The notes: generated by a model from the letters alone, not told the origin. DNA of 54,234 bases from UBA3700 sp964478025 (GCA_964478025.1 CAYZGK010000011.1:1-54234), one strand, 5' to 3'. Positions 1 to 9,010 are shown, counted from the first letter of the stretch. Numbers and translations: made by a program.

Positions 1-1
1 A

Positions 2-217
2 AATAAGAAATATGAAGTAGATTTTTTGATAAAACAGGAGAATAAAACTACAGCCATAGAGGTTAAAAGTGGAAATAGCAAAGAACATAGTTCACTTGAT
101 TATTTTAGTAAAAAATATAAGGGAAAAATAAATAAACCTATTGTTTTAACAAAAGGGGATTTAAAGGAAACAGATAGTTATTTATATTTACCACTTGCTA
201 TGGCATGTTTCCTATAA
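2..217 (+). CDS. C-terminal fragment of a DUF4143-type AAA ATPase (5' end outside window)
   Basis: An open frame runs from the first bases to a TAA at 215-217, encoding about 71 residues with no credible start, so the gene begins upstream of the window. The fragment reads YEVDFLI, then TAIEVKSG, then PIVLTKGD. This E-x-D ... E-V-K pattern is the PD-(D/E)XK nuclease-like end found in AAA_14/DUF4143 ATPases, the same family as the complete gene at 5672. The role of the family is not established; a nucleic-acid or self-regulatory function is often suspected. No terminator is visible between it and upp. Family assignment is from the short tail only, so the ATPase part is inferred. Confidence 0.7.
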   Translation, partial: NKKYEVDFLIKQENKTTAIEVKSGNSKEHSSLDYFSKKYKGKINKPIVLTKGDLKETDSYLYLPLAMACFL

Positions 218-327
218 ACCTGGAATTTACTTTTTCAAATGATATAAATTTAATTGTTAAAACTATTATTGTTAAGAATATTTTTGTGTGGTAAACTTAT
301 TTAGAAAGGAAAAAGGAGAAAGAAAAA

Positions 328-972
328 ATGTTAAATCCAAGTGAAAATTTATTTGTGTTTGATCATCCACTTATTAAACACAAGATTACAAAATTATGTG
401 AAAAGACAACTAGTTCAAAAGATTTCCATGAAATAGTAGAAGAAATAGCAACTATTATGGGATATGAAGTATTAAAAGATCTAAAAACTAAAGATATTAT
501 GATCGATGCTCCTATTTCAAGTTTCATGTCACCAGTTTTGGATGAAAACTTTACAATAGTTCCAATTCTTCGTGCTGGTCTTGGTATGGTTGATGGATTA
601 AGAAGTTTATATCCAAAAGCAAGAGTAGGACATATTGGTTTATATAGAGATGAAGAAACTTTATTACCACAAACATATTATTTTAAATTACCAAAGGATG
701 TTGCAGATGGTCCTGTTTTAGTAGTAGACCCAGCGCTTGCAACAGGTGGCTCAGCAGCTGCAGCTATTAATTATATAAAAGAAGCTGGCTGTAAAGATAT
801 TAGACTTTTATGTTTAATTGGTGCCACACAAGGTGTAAAGAAAGTTCATGAACAACATCCAGATGTTAAAATCTATTTAGCAAAATATGCTGATGCTCCA
901 TTAAATGAGCATGGATATATTGTTACTGCATTTGGTGATGCTGGCGATAGAATTATGGGAACTTTTGACTAA
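328..972 (+). CDS. upp: uracil phosphoribosyltransferase
   Basis: Encodes a 214-residue protein of the usual UPRT length. It makes UMP from uracil and PRPP in pyrimidine salvage in the cytoplasm. The PRPP-binding loop is clear as VVDPALATGGSAAAA (about residues 130-146; most bacterial UPRTs have DPMLATGGS), preceded by the conserved VPILRAGLGMVDG segment, and the C-terminal uracil-binding region reads YIVTAFGDAGDRIMGT. A long purine-rich Shine-Dalgarno (GGAAAAAGGAG, 307-317) lies upstream of the ATG. The gene is a single transcription unit ending at a hairpin terminator shared with the convergent metallo-beta-lactamase gene. Confidence 0.96.
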   Translation: MLNPSENLFVFDHPLIKHKITKLCEKTTSSKDFHEIVEEIATIMGYEVLKDLKTKDIMIDAPISSFMSPVLDENFTIVPILRAGLGMVDGLRSLYPKARVGHIGLYRDEETLLPQTYYFKLPKDVADGPVLVVDPALATGGSAAAAINYIKEAGCKDIRLLCLIGATQGVKKVHEQHPDVKIYLAKYADAPLNEHGYIVTAFGDAGDRIMGTFD

Positions 973-996
973 ATAAAAGTTTAAAAAGTAAATAAT

Positions 997-1040
997 ATAC
1001 CTCCAAGTTCTAACTTAAGAAAACCTGGAGGTATTTTTTT
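997..1040 (+). terminator. intrinsic terminator of upp
   Basis: ATACCTCCA (997-1005) pairs perfectly with TGGAGGTAT (1026-1034), and a T-run follows (1034-1040). It lies between convergent upp and the minus-strand gene ending at 1050, so it may also halt that transcript, though the minus-side T-tract is poorer. Confidence 0.85.
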
Positions 1041-1049
1041 TATAAATGA

Positions 1050-2666
1050 TTAGTATTTAGTGTGTTCCCACTTTCTTGCTAAATCATTAATTTGATTTGC
1101 AAATTTTTCTTTTTCTTTATTTGGTATGTTTTCACTATTTAATACAATGTTTTGTAAATACTTTAAAGATTCAGTTAACTTTTTAAATGTATTGTCAGAT
1201 AGTGAAGGCTTAGAAGCTTTTACTTTTCTAACTCTAAGTACTTTTTCTTTAGATAAAGTATTTGTCTCTAAATCATATTCTTCTCCAAAGTATGGCATTG
1301 TTGTTTTATAACCAAGTTCATTTTCTATTTTTGCAGAAAGCATTTCCATTGCACGTTCTTGGCCATGGACAATAAATATGTTCTTTGGTGGAGTTTCTAT
1401 GTTTTTAATCCATTTTATAAGTTGTGTCCTATCTGCATGTGCAGAGGAATTTTCAAGGGTCATAATTCTTGCATTAACTGCAATTTCCTCGTTATATAAT
1501 GTTATTTTTCTTGCCCCTGACATTATAGCAAAACCTAAAGTTCCTGTTACCTGATAGCCAACAAATAGAATAGTACAGTTTTCTTTCCACAAGTTATGTT
1601 TTAAATGGTGTCTTATACGTCCAGCTTCACACATTCCAGATGCGGAAATAATAACACAAGGTTCGGTTTCTTCATTTATTAATTTACTATCATCACTTGT
1701 AACAGATAAAACTAAATCTGGGAAAGATATAGGGTTAATTCCTTTTTGAACTAAAGCATAGGCTTCATCGTCATAATAAGGTTTTCCAAGTTCTTCAAAA
1801 ATATTAGTTGCTTCAATTGCAAGTGGGCTATCTAAAAATACTTTAAAATGTGGATATTGCTTTACAAGATTTTGCTCTTTTATTTGTCTTATAAAATATA
1901 AAAGTTCTTGTGTTCTACCAACGGCAAAGGAAGGGATTACTACATTGCCACCAACTGCAAATGTTTCTCTAAAGACATTTGCAAGAGTTGCAACAGGGTC
2001 AATTTTAGCTTCGTGATCTCTATCTCCATATGTTGATTCTACAACAAGGTAATCTGCCTTTTTAATAACAGAAGGATCATTTATAATAGGCTTACCTTCA
2101 TTTCCAATATCTCCTGAAAATACAATGGTTTTTGTTTCACCATTTTCAACATATTGAACTTCAATATGTGCAGAACCTATAATGTGACCAGCATCATAAA
2201 ATGTTACTTTTATATTGCCATCATTGCCTAAGTAAAAAGGTTTTTCATATTCATGGCCGACAAAATATTCCATGATGTTTTCTGCATCTTCAACAGTATA
2301 TAAAGGTTCAGATAATTCCTCGTTGTTTCTTTGTGCCTTTTTGTTTTTTGTCTCAGTTTCCATTTCTTGGATATGAGCTGCATCTCTAAGCATTATAGAA
2401 CAAAGTTTTTGAGTTGCGGTTGTAGTGTGAATTTCTCCTCTAAAGCCATTAGCTCCCAAAAGTGGAAGCAATCCTGAGTGGTCAATATGAGCATGAGTAA
2501 GTAAAACATAGTCTATATCTGGTGGAAAAACAGATAAAGTTTGTTTTTCAAATAAATCAGGACCTTGTGACATTCCGCAATCTATAAGGATTTTTTTGCC
2601 TAGTCCTTCTAGTAAAAAGCAACTTCCAGTTACTTGTCTTGCTGCGCCTAAAAAAGATAATTTCAT
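1050..2666 (-). CDS. beta-CASP metallo-beta-lactamase fold RNase-like protein
   Basis: Encodes a cytoplasmic MBL-fold enzyme of about 538 residues. The start is placed at the ATG whose complement is 2664-2666, because a GGAGG lies just upstream and the protein then opens directly with MKLSFLGAARQVTGS; an upstream in-frame ATG at 2708 lacks such a site. The metal-binding motif HAHIDHSG, the later GHIIGSAH and SGDIGN strands, the ESTYGDR beta-CASP motif and the C-terminal SSAHADR ... IVHGQERAME (RMMBL RNA-specificity region) place it with the CPSF/YSH1-like MBL proteins widespread in bacteria. These are usually predicted RNA-processing nucleases; the actual substrate cannot be told from sequence. 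It is transcribed divergently from transketolase. Confidence 0.9.
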   Translation of the reverse strand: MKLSFLGAARQVTGSCFLLEGLGKKILIDCGMSQGPDLFEKQTLSVFPPDIDYVLLTHAHIDHSGLLPLLGANGFRGEIHTTTATQKLCSIMLRDAAHIQEMETETKNKKAQRNNEELSEPLYTVEDAENIMEYFVGHEYEKPFYLGNDGNIKVTFYDAGHIIGSAHIEVQYVENGETKTIVFSGDIGNEGKPIINDPSVIKKADYLVVESTYGDRDHEAKIDPVATLANVFRETFAVGGNVVIPSFAVGRTQELLYFIRQIKEQNLVKQYPHFKVFLDSPLAIEATNIFEELGKPYYDDEAYALVQKGINPISFPDLVLSVTSDDSKLINEETEPCVIISASGMCEAGRIRHHLKHNLWKENCTILFVGYQVTGTLGFAIMSGARKITLYNEEIAVNARIMTLENSSAHADRTQLIKWIKNIETPPKNIFIVHGQERAMEMLSAKIENELGYKTTMPYFGEEYDLETNTLSKEKVLRVRKVKASKPSLSDNTFKKLTESLKYLQNIVLNSENIPNKEKEKFANQINDLARKWEHTKY

Positions 2667-2772
2667 TAAAGCCTCCTTGCTTAATTCTCCATTATTATAA
2701 TAACACAATTGTCAAATAAAATGAGTGGCTTTCTTAAAATAAGTAAAATTTTATAAAAGTAGTAAGTTAACT

Positions 2773-2801
2773 TTGCTTTATTTAAGAGGATAGAGTATTA
2801 T
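2773..2801 (+). promoter_or_regulatory. promoter of transketolase gene
   Basis: TTGCTT (2773-2778), 17-bp spacer, TATTAT (2796-2801). It is followed by a strong Shine-Dalgarno GGAGG (2815-2819) before the ATG at 2826. Confidence 0.65.
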
Positions 2802-2825
2802 TTTAGATGTACGCGGAGGTACCTA

Positions 2826-4805
2826 ATGAGTAATCTACAAGATGTAATTAAAACAATTCGTGTTCTTTCAGCAGATGAAATAGAAAAAGCAAATTCTGGA
2901 CACCCAGGAACTCCTTTAGGAGTAGCACCACTTGTTGCAGAATTGTTTACTGAAGAATTAAATATTTGTCCAAAAAATCCAAAGTTTTTTAACAGAGATA
3001 GATTTATTTTAAGTGCAGGACATGCTTCTTCAATGTTGTATGCCGTATTGCATTTATGCGGATTTGATGTAACAAAAGAAGACTTAGCTAATTTTAGACA
3101 ATTAGGCTCAAGAACACCAGGACATCCTGAGATTAATGTAACAGCAGGAGTTGACTGTTCAACAGGACCTTTAGGCGCTGGTATTTCAAATGCAGTAGGT
3201 TTTGCTGTTGCAGAGAAAATTTTAGCTGCAAAATTTAATAAGCCAGGTCTTAATTTGGTAGATCATTATACATATGCATTATGCGGCGATGGCTGTATGA
3301 TGGAAGGTATTGAAAATGAAGCTGCATCTTTAGCTGGTACTTGGAAATTAGGTAAATTAATACTATTTTATGACTCAAATAGAATAACAATAGAGGGAAG
3401 TACCGATATAGCATTTACAGAAGATGTTGCTAAAAGACATGAAGCATTAGGCTGGCAAGTTATAAAGGCTGGAAGTGTAGATGATTTAGACTCTATTAGA
3501 AAGGCTATAAAAGAAGCAAAGAAAGAAACAAGTAAACCTTCATTAATTATAGTTGAGTCTCATATTGGTTTTGGTTCACCAAAAGTAGATAGTGCAGCAT
3601 CTCATGGAGCACCACTTGGCGCAGATGCAATGAAGGAATTCAAGAAAAACATGGATTGGAATCTAGAGCCATTTGAAATTCCTGAATCAGTAAAAGATTT
3701 AGCTCCATTTATGATAAATAAAGGCGAAAAACTAGAAAATGAATGGAATAAGTTAAATAAAGAATACAAAGAAAAATATCCAGAAGAATATAAAGAGTTT
3801 ATTTCATGGATTGAAAAGAAAAATGTAGAAGCAGCATTAAATGATCCAAGTTTATTTAACGTTAATAAAGAAGCTAAAGCCTCAAGAAATTATTGCGGTG
3901 AAACATTAGCAACTCTAGATAAGTTAATCCCAAATATTGCAATAGGATCTGCTGACTTAGGCCCATCAAATTGTACAGTTATAAAGGGAAAAGAATTCTT
4001 CTCTCCAGAAAATCCTACAGGAACAGAATTCCACTTTGGTGTTAGAGAACATGCAATGGGTGGTATTTGTAATGGTATGGCACTACATGGCGGTTTAGTT
4101 CCAATGTGTGCAACATTCTTTGTTTTCTCAGATTATATGAAATATTCAATAAGAATGAGTGCAATGATGAAACTTCCTGTAACTTATATATTCTCACATG
4201 ATTCAATAGCAGTAGGAGAAGATGGTCCTACACATCAACCTATTGAACAATTAGCAGCATTAAGATCAATTCCAGGCATTGATGTATATAGACCAAGTGA
4301 TGCACTTGAGGTTGCTGTAGCATTTGCACATGCCTTAAAGAAAGATGGTCCAACTGCAATTATTACATCACGTCAAAAATTAATTGCACATAATATGTCA
4401 ACAAAAGAAGGTGCTGAAAAAGGCGGATATGTTTTGAGTAATGGATACAAAGAAGTTCCTGACGTTATATTAATTTCTTCAGGATCTGAGGTTGGAACAT
4501 GTGTTCAAGCACAAGAAGTCTTGAAGAACAGAGGAATCTCTGCAAGAGTAGTATCTATGCCTTGTATGGAGGTTTTTGATAGACAAGATAAAGAATATAA
4601 GGAAAGTGTATTACCAAAGTCAATTAGAGCAAGAGTTGCAATTGAGGCAGCATCAAGTATGCCATGGGGTAAGTATGTAGGATTAGATGGTGCTTATGTA
4701 TGTAAAGATACATTTGGAACATCAGCTCCATTTGCTAAACTTTTTGATTACTATGGATTTACTGCTGAAAATATTGCAAATGTTGCAGAAAATTTAATTA
4801 AATAA
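2826..4805 (+). CDS. tkt: transketolase
   Basis: A complete 659-residue transketolase, the normal bacterial length with all three domains in one chain. It is TPP-dependent and transfers two-carbon ketol units between pentose, triose and hexose phosphates in the non-oxidative pentose phosphate pathway. Near the N-terminus are EKANSGHPGTPLG and DRFILSAGHASSMLYA. The TPP/Mg2+ motif appears as CGDGCMMEGI ... YDSNRITIEG. The pyrimidine domain carries FHFGVREHAMGGICNGMALHGG with the catalytic-type glutamate, and HDSIAVGEDGPTHQPIEQLA matches the substrate-binding region. It stands alone under its own promoter and ends at a strong terminator. Confidence 0.97.
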   Translation: MSNLQDVIKTIRVLSADEIEKANSGHPGTPLGVAPLVAELFTEELNICPKNPKFFNRDRFILSAGHASSMLYAVLHLCGFDVTKEDLANFRQLGSRTPGHPEINVTAGVDCSTGPLGAGISNAVGFAVAEKILAAKFNKPGLNLVDHYTYALCGDGCMMEGIENEAASLAGTWKLGKLILFYDSNRITIEGSTDIAFTEDVAKRHEALGWQVIKAGSVDDLDSIRKAIKEAKKETSKPSLIIVESHIGFGSPKVDSAASHGAPLGADAMKEFKKNMDWNLEPFEIPESVKDLAPFMINKGEKLENEWNKLNKEYKEKYPEEYKEFISWIEKKNVEAALNDPSLFNVNKEAKASRNYCGETLATLDKLIPNIAIGSADLGPSNCTVIKGKEFFSPENPTGTEFHFGVREHAMGGICNGMALHGGLVPMCATFFVFSDYMKYSIRMSAMMKLPVTYIFSHDSIAVGEDGPTHQPIEQLAALRSIPGIDVYRPSDALEVAVAFAHALKKDGPTAIITSRQKLIAHNMSTKEGAEKGGYVLSNGYKEVPDVILISSGSEVGTCVQAQEVLKNRGISARVVSMPCMEVFDRQDKEYKESVLPKSIRARVAIEAASSMPWGKYVGLDGAYVCKDTFGTSAPFAKLFDYYGFTAENIANVAENLIK

Positions 4806-4830
4806 GGAAAAAGAAAAGTATATAAAAAAA

Positions 4831-4860
4831 TTGGAAGCACAAACTGCTTCCAATTTTTAT
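4831..4860. terminator. bidirectional intrinsic terminator between tkt and dut
   Basis: TTGGAAGCA (4831-4839) pairs with TGCTTCCAA (4845-4853) around a 5-nt loop. An A-run precedes and a T-run follows, so it can end both tkt (+) and the dUTPase gene (-). Confidence 0.88.
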
Positions 4861-4873
4861 TTTAAAAGAAAAA

Positions 4874-5380
4874 TTATTTACTAGTTGAACCAAAACCGCC
4901 ATCACGAATGCCGGTTGTATCATCATCATAGGTTATTCCATATTCAACAAAAATACCTTGGATTAATCCTTGTCCTTGAGGAACAGATAAAACCTTATTT
5001 TCATTAGAATCGTTTGTAATCTTAGTAAATATATGACCTTCATTAGAAGAATTATAGTAATCACCATCAATAATACCAACAGTGTTATTTAGTTGCATTC
5101 TATATTTAAACCCAAGGCCTGATCTTGGGTAGCATTTCAAAACCCAACCTGAGTCAATCTTAACTCTAATTCCTGTTGGAACTTTTATGGTTTCACCTGG
5201 TTTTAAGTTTATATCTAAAGGTGCAAAAAAATCATAACCTGCAGAATCTACCGTTGCACGTTTTGGTAATTTAATTGAATCGTAAATTTCTTGAATATTT
5301 TGAGTAGGTCCAAAAGTGTCTTCCCAATCTTTTTTGAATTGTTCTAAAGAAACTTTATAAAATTGTCCAACTTTTTTCAT
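4874..5380 (-). CDS. dut: dUTP diphosphatase (trimeric dUTPase)
   Basis: Encodes a 168-residue trimeric-type dUTPase, which hydrolyses dUTP to dUMP and pyrophosphate, keeping uracil out of DNA and feeding dTMP synthesis. The five family motifs can be followed in order: DSAGYDFFAP (motif 1), PRSGLGFKY (2), the uracil-binding hairpin GIIDGDYYNSSNEGHIF (3), QGQGLIQGIFVEYG (4) and the glycine-rich C-terminal arm GGFGSTSK (5). A roughly 40-residue N-terminal extension precedes motif 1. The Shine-Dalgarno GAGG lies a few bases before the ATG. It converges on tkt with a shared terminator. Confidence 0.94.
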   Translation of the reverse strand: MKKVGQFYKVSLEQFKKDWEDTFGPTQNIQEIYDSIKLPKRATVDSAGYDFFAPLDINLKPGETIKVPTGIRVKIDSGWVLKCYPRSGLGFKYRMQLNNTVGIIDGDYYNSSNEGHIFTKITNDSNENKVLSVPQGQGLIQGIFVEYGITYDDDTTGIRDGGFGSTSK

Positions 5381-5558
5381 AAAAACCTCACATTTATATT
5401 TATTTTGTATTACATAAAAATCTTATTCAATATTAAGAAAAAAAGCAATAGAAAATAAAAAAGAAACTAAAGTGATGAAAATTTGAAGTAAACAAAATTA
5501 AAGAACTAAATTGCGTTTAAGAGTAAATTAGTCTTTCGATGTAAGTAGATAATTTATA

Positions 5559-5640
5559 TAAAATTGAAAGTATAGTTTGAATTATTGCTAGTAAAATTGA
5601 AAGTATAGTTTGAATTATTATTGAAATAATTGAAAGTATA
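5559..5640 (+). repeat. 33-bp-period iterons ahead of the DUF4143 ATPase gene
   Basis: Two identical 28-bp copies (5559-5586 and 5592-5619) contain ATTGAAAGTATAGTTTGAAT. A third partial copy, ATTGAAAGTATA, begins at 5629. The common ATTGAAAG core starts at 5563, 5596 and 5629, an exact 33-bp period. The third copy lies in the promoter spacer of the gene at 5672. The placement suggests an operator for a DNA-binding protein, possibly the ATPase itself. Confidence 0.85.
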
Positions 5641-5648
5641 AATTATAA
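5621..5648 (+). promoter_or_regulatory. promoter of the DUF4143 ATPase gene
   Basis: TTGAAA (5621-5626), 16-bp spacer, TATAAT (5643-5648). The third iteron core sits within the spacer, so binding there would block the promoter. Confidence 0.6.
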
Positions 5649-5671
5649 TAAGTATATAAAAAGGAGAATAT

Positions 5672-7090
5672 ATGTATAGTATAGAGGATGTTATTTATTC
5701 ACTTAATGAAAAAAATGTATGGTGGAAAACGGGTATAATAGATAGCTCGAAACTATTTTCATTTAAAAGAAATGAATATTATTTAGCCAAAAAGGCTTTT
5801 AATAGTGAATTAAGAAGAATAGTAATATTATGTGGTACACGAAGAGTTGGTAAATCTTCTATAATGTATCAAATGATAGACCAACTATTAAAACAAGGGA
5901 TAGAGCCAAGAAGAATATTATATTTTTCAATGGATATGGTTGTTTGTAAAGAGTTTGGTATAGATAAAATTATAAGAATTTATAGTGAAAATATATATGA
6001 TAAAAAAGATTTTTATCTATTTTTAGATGAGATTCAAAGTGATGAAAATTGGGCTTTAAAATTAAAAGATTTGTATGATACTTATCCAAATGTAAAATGT
6101 GTTGCAACAGGATCAAGTAGTCCTAAAATAGCAAAAAAACTAAAAGAAGAACAAGATAGTGGTGCTGGTAGATGGACATTAATAAACGTTCCAACTTTAT
6201 CTTTTTATGAATATTGCGAAATAAAAGGAATAAAGAAAAATATTAAAGATGTGGATGTTTTCTCTTTATTTAAATTATCTAAAGTTGAGCAAATGGCAAT
6301 TATATCAAATCTTGCTGACTTAAATATACATCTTTTAAGATATCTTGAATTAGGAGGATTTCCTGAATTTGTTAATATAAAAGATGATGAAGAAATAAAA
6401 AATAGTTTAAGAGAGCAAATCTTATCTAAAGTAATTTGGCATGATATGGTAGAGACCTATGATATTCGTAATCCAAAGGTACTAGAAAGATTTTTTAAAT
6501 ATTTATGTATGAATTCATCACAAGTTATAAATATAGAAACTGTTTGTAAAGAACTTAATGATATGTCTAGACCAACAATAGATAAATATATTGAAGATTT
6601 ATCTGATTCTTATTTAATTAATGTTTGCCCACTTTTATCTAAAGGTGGTAAAAGTCCACTAAAAGAGAAAAATAAGATTCATATTGCAGACACAGGTATA
6701 AGAACAGTGTTTGTACCTAGATCAAATGTTTATATAAATAGCACTGAACTTGGATATCAAATGGAAATAGCGACATTTAAACATGTTAAAGATTATTTAG
6801 ATCGAACGAAATCTCTTTTACAAGTAGGATATATTAGAGATAAAAAAGGTCAGGAAGTAGACATAGCTATAAGTGACGGATACGACTTTACTCAACTAAT
6901 AGAAGTTAAAGCAAGAAATAATTCTCAAATAAAAGAAAGTGATGGCATAATAATTTACGGTCTAAAAGACACCCCAGGATATGTTGTAACAAAAGATGCC
7001 ATGGATTTTGGATTATATAATAGGGAAGAAACTTCTTTGTATAAGATACCGGCAGTTGCGTTTTTGTATTTAATTGGAAAGATGAAATAA
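5672..7090 (+). CDS. AAA_14/DUF4143 family ATPase
   Basis: A complete 472-residue protein. The Walker A loop GTRRVGKS is at about 55-62, Walker B FYLFLDEIQ at about 114-122, and a sensor-like CVATGSSS at about 143-150. A winged-helix-like segment (DMSRPTIDKYIEDLSDSYLI, about 305-325) follows, and the C-terminus carries a PD-(D/E)XK-like motif (QEVDIAI ... LIEVKA). This domain order defines the AAA_14 plus DUF4143 family, whose function is not known. Ribosome binding site AAGGAG precedes the ATG. The iterons upstream suggest autoregulation. It is one of three intact and one partial ATPases of this general kind in 54 kb, which points to horizontal acquisition. Confidence 0.9.
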   Translation: MYSIEDVIYSLNEKNVWWKTGIIDSSKLFSFKRNEYYLAKKAFNSELRRIVILCGTRRVGKSSIMYQMIDQLLKQGIEPRRILYFSMDMVVCKEFGIDKIIRIYSENIYDKKDFYLFLDEIQSDENWALKLKDLYDTYPNVKCVATGSSSPKIAKKLKEEQDSGAGRWTLINVPTLSFYEYCEIKGIKKNIKDVDVFSLFKLSKVEQMAIISNLADLNIHLLRYLELGGFPEFVNIKDDEEIKNSLREQILSKVIWHDMVETYDIRNPKVLERFFKYLCMNSSQVINIETVCKELNDMSRPTIDKYIEDLSDSYLINVCPLLSKGGKSPLKEKNKIHIADTGIRTVFVPRSNVYINSTELGYQMEIATFKHVKDYLDRTKSLLQVGYIRDKKGQEVDIAISDGYDFTQLIEVKARNNSQIKESDGIIIYGLKDTPGYVVTKDAMDFGLYNREETSLYKIPAVAFLYLIGKMK

Positions 7091-7147
7091 AATTCACTAT
7101 TGTGTTAAGCAAAGAGATAATCTCATAATAAATATAAGAGGTAAATT

Positions 7148-8758
7148 ATGAAAAGAAATGGAATGTGTCCGATATGTTATATTAAACAATTTTTAGGATT
7201 TAAAAAAAGAATTTCTAAGTTAGAAATAAAAGAAGATTATAGAAATGATATTTGTCCAACTCCTCCAATGGGTTGGTCGTCTTGGAATACATTTAGAAAT
7301 GAAATTAGTGAAGAACTAATGCTAGAAACAGGTAAGGCCATGATAGAAAAAGGTCTTTTAGATGCAGGATATAAATATTTAAATCTAGATGATTGTTGGC
7401 ATTCTTCTTTAAGAGATGAAAATGGAAGACTGCAAGGTGATTTAGTAAGATTTAAAAATGGAATTCCTTATCTTGTAAAGAAGCTAAATGAAATGGGATT
7501 AAGTGTAGGTATTTATTCTTCAAATGGAGTTTATACTTGTGAAGATTTGCCAGCGTCATTAGGACATGAGTGGATAGATGCACAAACTTTTGCTGACTGG
7601 GGAATAGAGTATTTTAAATATGATTATTGTCATCACTCAATAAAAACAAAATATGCTCCACTTGTTCAAAGTATAGACATATTAAAAGATGAATATTCAC
7701 AAAAAATAGATTGTACTTCAGCTAAATTAGAAGGACTTGCAAAGTTTATGATAGACAACAAGTCAGAGTGCAAAAAACATATTGCAGGGTTAGATGCAGG
7801 GTTAGGCACCGCTATGTTTGATAATGTATATGCTTTAGAAGATGGCGAATATGTTTTAACAATAAAAATAAGAAAAAAAGGAAATTATGAAAAGTTCTTA
7901 CAAATAGAAGTTAATGGTGAGGATTTTTATTTTATAGATTTTCCACCACAAAAACCATTTAACAATACGGCAAGATTCCAACAAAAGATAAAACTAAAAC
8001 AAGGAATTAATACAATTAAACTTTCAAATCCTATAGCAAATAGAGCTGATGGTGCATTTTATCAATATTACAACATGGGCCAAATGTTAAAGAAGGCAAC
8101 AATAGATAAAAAACCTATAGTTTATTCTATATGTGAATGGGGATTTAACCATCCTTATGAGTGGGGTGCAAAAGCAGGAAATTTATGGAGAACAACTCCA
8201 GATATAAGACCTATATGGCCATGGATTAAGATTTTATATGATAGAACCGTCGTAAGATACAAATACGCATCAAAAGGTTCATATAATGATCCAGATATGC
8301 TAGAGGTTGGAAATGGCAAACTTACTTTAAATCAAAATAGAGCACATTTTTCTCTATGGTGTATGATGAATGCTCCTTTAATTTTAGGAAATGATTTAAG
8401 AAAAATGCCACAAAGTGTATTAGATATTGTTACAAATAAAGATTTAATAGCAATAAACCAAGATCCTTTAGGAAAACCATGTAAGAGAATTCATAGAGGA
8501 TTTGTAGATATACTTGCTAAGCCTTTAAGCAACGGCGAAACTGCTATATGTTTCTTTAATAGAGGAGTTACTTCCAAGAAAAAAACAATACAACTTGATG
8601 AATTAGCAAAAGATACATATGTAGAATTTAAATTAGCGCCAAAGTATGAAATAAAAGAGCTATGGAGTGGAGAGCAAGAAACAATAGTTAATACACTATC
8701 TTGCTCGCTTGCAGGTAATAGCGTAAAAGTATATATAGTAAAACCTTGCGAAAAATAA
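7148..8758 (+). CDS. GH27 alpha-galactosidase with an inserted beta-rich module
   Basis: A 536-residue glycoside hydrolase of family 27, which releases terminal alpha-galactose. The family opening PPMGWSSWNTF is at about 39-49, the NLDDCWH strand at 79-85, the nucleophile in YFKYDYC (D159), and the acid/base in YNDPDML (D383). GNDLRKM and the C-terminal beta-sandwich follow. About 100-120 residues (roughly 190-310) between nucleophile and acid/base are extra relative to a minimal GH27 and look like an inserted carbohydrate-binding-type beta domain (GEYVLTIKIRK ... GINTIKLSNP). There is no signal peptide; the first 35 residues, with MCPIC, are poorly conserved. A cytoplasmic enzyme is likely, acting on imported alpha-galactosides. 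Confidence 0.92.
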   Translation: MKRNGMCPICYIKQFLGFKKRISKLEIKEDYRNDICPTPPMGWSSWNTFRNEISEELMLETGKAMIEKGLLDAGYKYLNLDDCWHSSLRDENGRLQGDLVRFKNGIPYLVKKLNEMGLSVGIYSSNGVYTCEDLPASLGHEWIDAQTFADWGIEYFKYDYCHHSIKTKYAPLVQSIDILKDEYSQKIDCTSAKLEGLAKFMIDNKSECKKHIAGLDAGLGTAMFDNVYALEDGEYVLTIKIRKKGNYEKFLQIEVNGEDFYFIDFPPQKPFNNTARFQQKIKLKQGINTIKLSNPIANRADGAFYQYYNMGQMLKKATIDKKPIVYSICEWGFNHPYEWGAKAGNLWRTTPDIRPIWPWIKILYDRTVVRYKYASKGSYNDPDMLEVGNGKLTLNQNRAHFSLWCMMNAPLILGNDLRKMPQSVLDIVTNKDLIAINQDPLGKPCKRIHRGFVDILAKPLSNGETAICFFNRGVTSKKKTIQLDELAKDTYVEFKLAPKYEIKELWSGEQETIVNTLSCSLAGNSVKVYIVKPCEK

Positions 8759-8775
8759 AAAGTTATTGGTATAAT
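8746..8775 (+). promoter_or_regulatory. promoter of the structured leader RNA
   Basis: TTGCGA (8746-8751), 18-bp spacer, TATAAT (8770-8775). The -10 lies within a perfect inverted repeat (AAGTTATT/AATAACTT, about 8760-8780). The -35 overlaps the end of the alpha-galactosidase gene. Predicted start near 8782. Confidence 0.5.
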
Positions 8776-8795
8776 AACTTAAACAATTATATAGA

Positions 8796-8908
8796 GATTA
8801 AGAGGTTGTTAGTAGAGTGTGAAGTATTAAGGGTTTTAACCCCTTGCGACCGATTAGAAGATTCAGTGTAGCTAACTATGCTTTTTCTCTTGTTATTTCC
8901 CCTTAATC
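8796..8908 (+). ncRNA. structured 5' leader, candidate riboswitch (class not recognised)
   Basis: The outer helix GATTAAGAGG (8796-8805) pairs with CCCCTTAATC (8899-8908), 9 of 10 pairs. Inside, GTTAG (8808-8812) pairs with CTAAC (8872-8876), enclosing the hairpin AAGGG/CCCTT (8829-8833/8841-8845). The closing strand CCCC can alternatively pair with GGGG at 8921-8924. A terminator-like hairpin then lies just before the coding region. I see none of the consensus elements of cobalamin, TPP, FMN, THF or preQ1 aptamers. Downstream genes encode a DUF4430-like lipoprotein and an ECF S component, so a vitamin-type ligand is inferred. Confidence 0.55.
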
Positions 8909-8944
8909 AATTTCTTTTTTGGGGATAATTAAAATAAAGTTAAG

Positions 8945-8978
8945 AGCCATTTTCCTTAAAAAAGAAGATGGCTATTTT
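8945..8978 (+). terminator. terminator-like hairpin of the leader RNA
   Basis: AGCCATTTTC (8945-8954) pairs with GAAGATGGCT (8964-8973), with one G-U pair, followed by ATTTT. It lies before the start at 9011, as expected of a transcription-attenuating riboswitch platform. The U-tract is short, so termination may be weak. Confidence 0.5.
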
Positions 8979-9010
8979 AATTGGAAAAGAAAAAAGGAGA
9001 AAAAGGAAAA

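Noticed and set aside
8760..8980. A cobalamin riboswitch
   Set aside because: The downstream genes made this attractive, but I cannot find the B12-box or other conserved cobalamin aptamer elements, so I left the class open.
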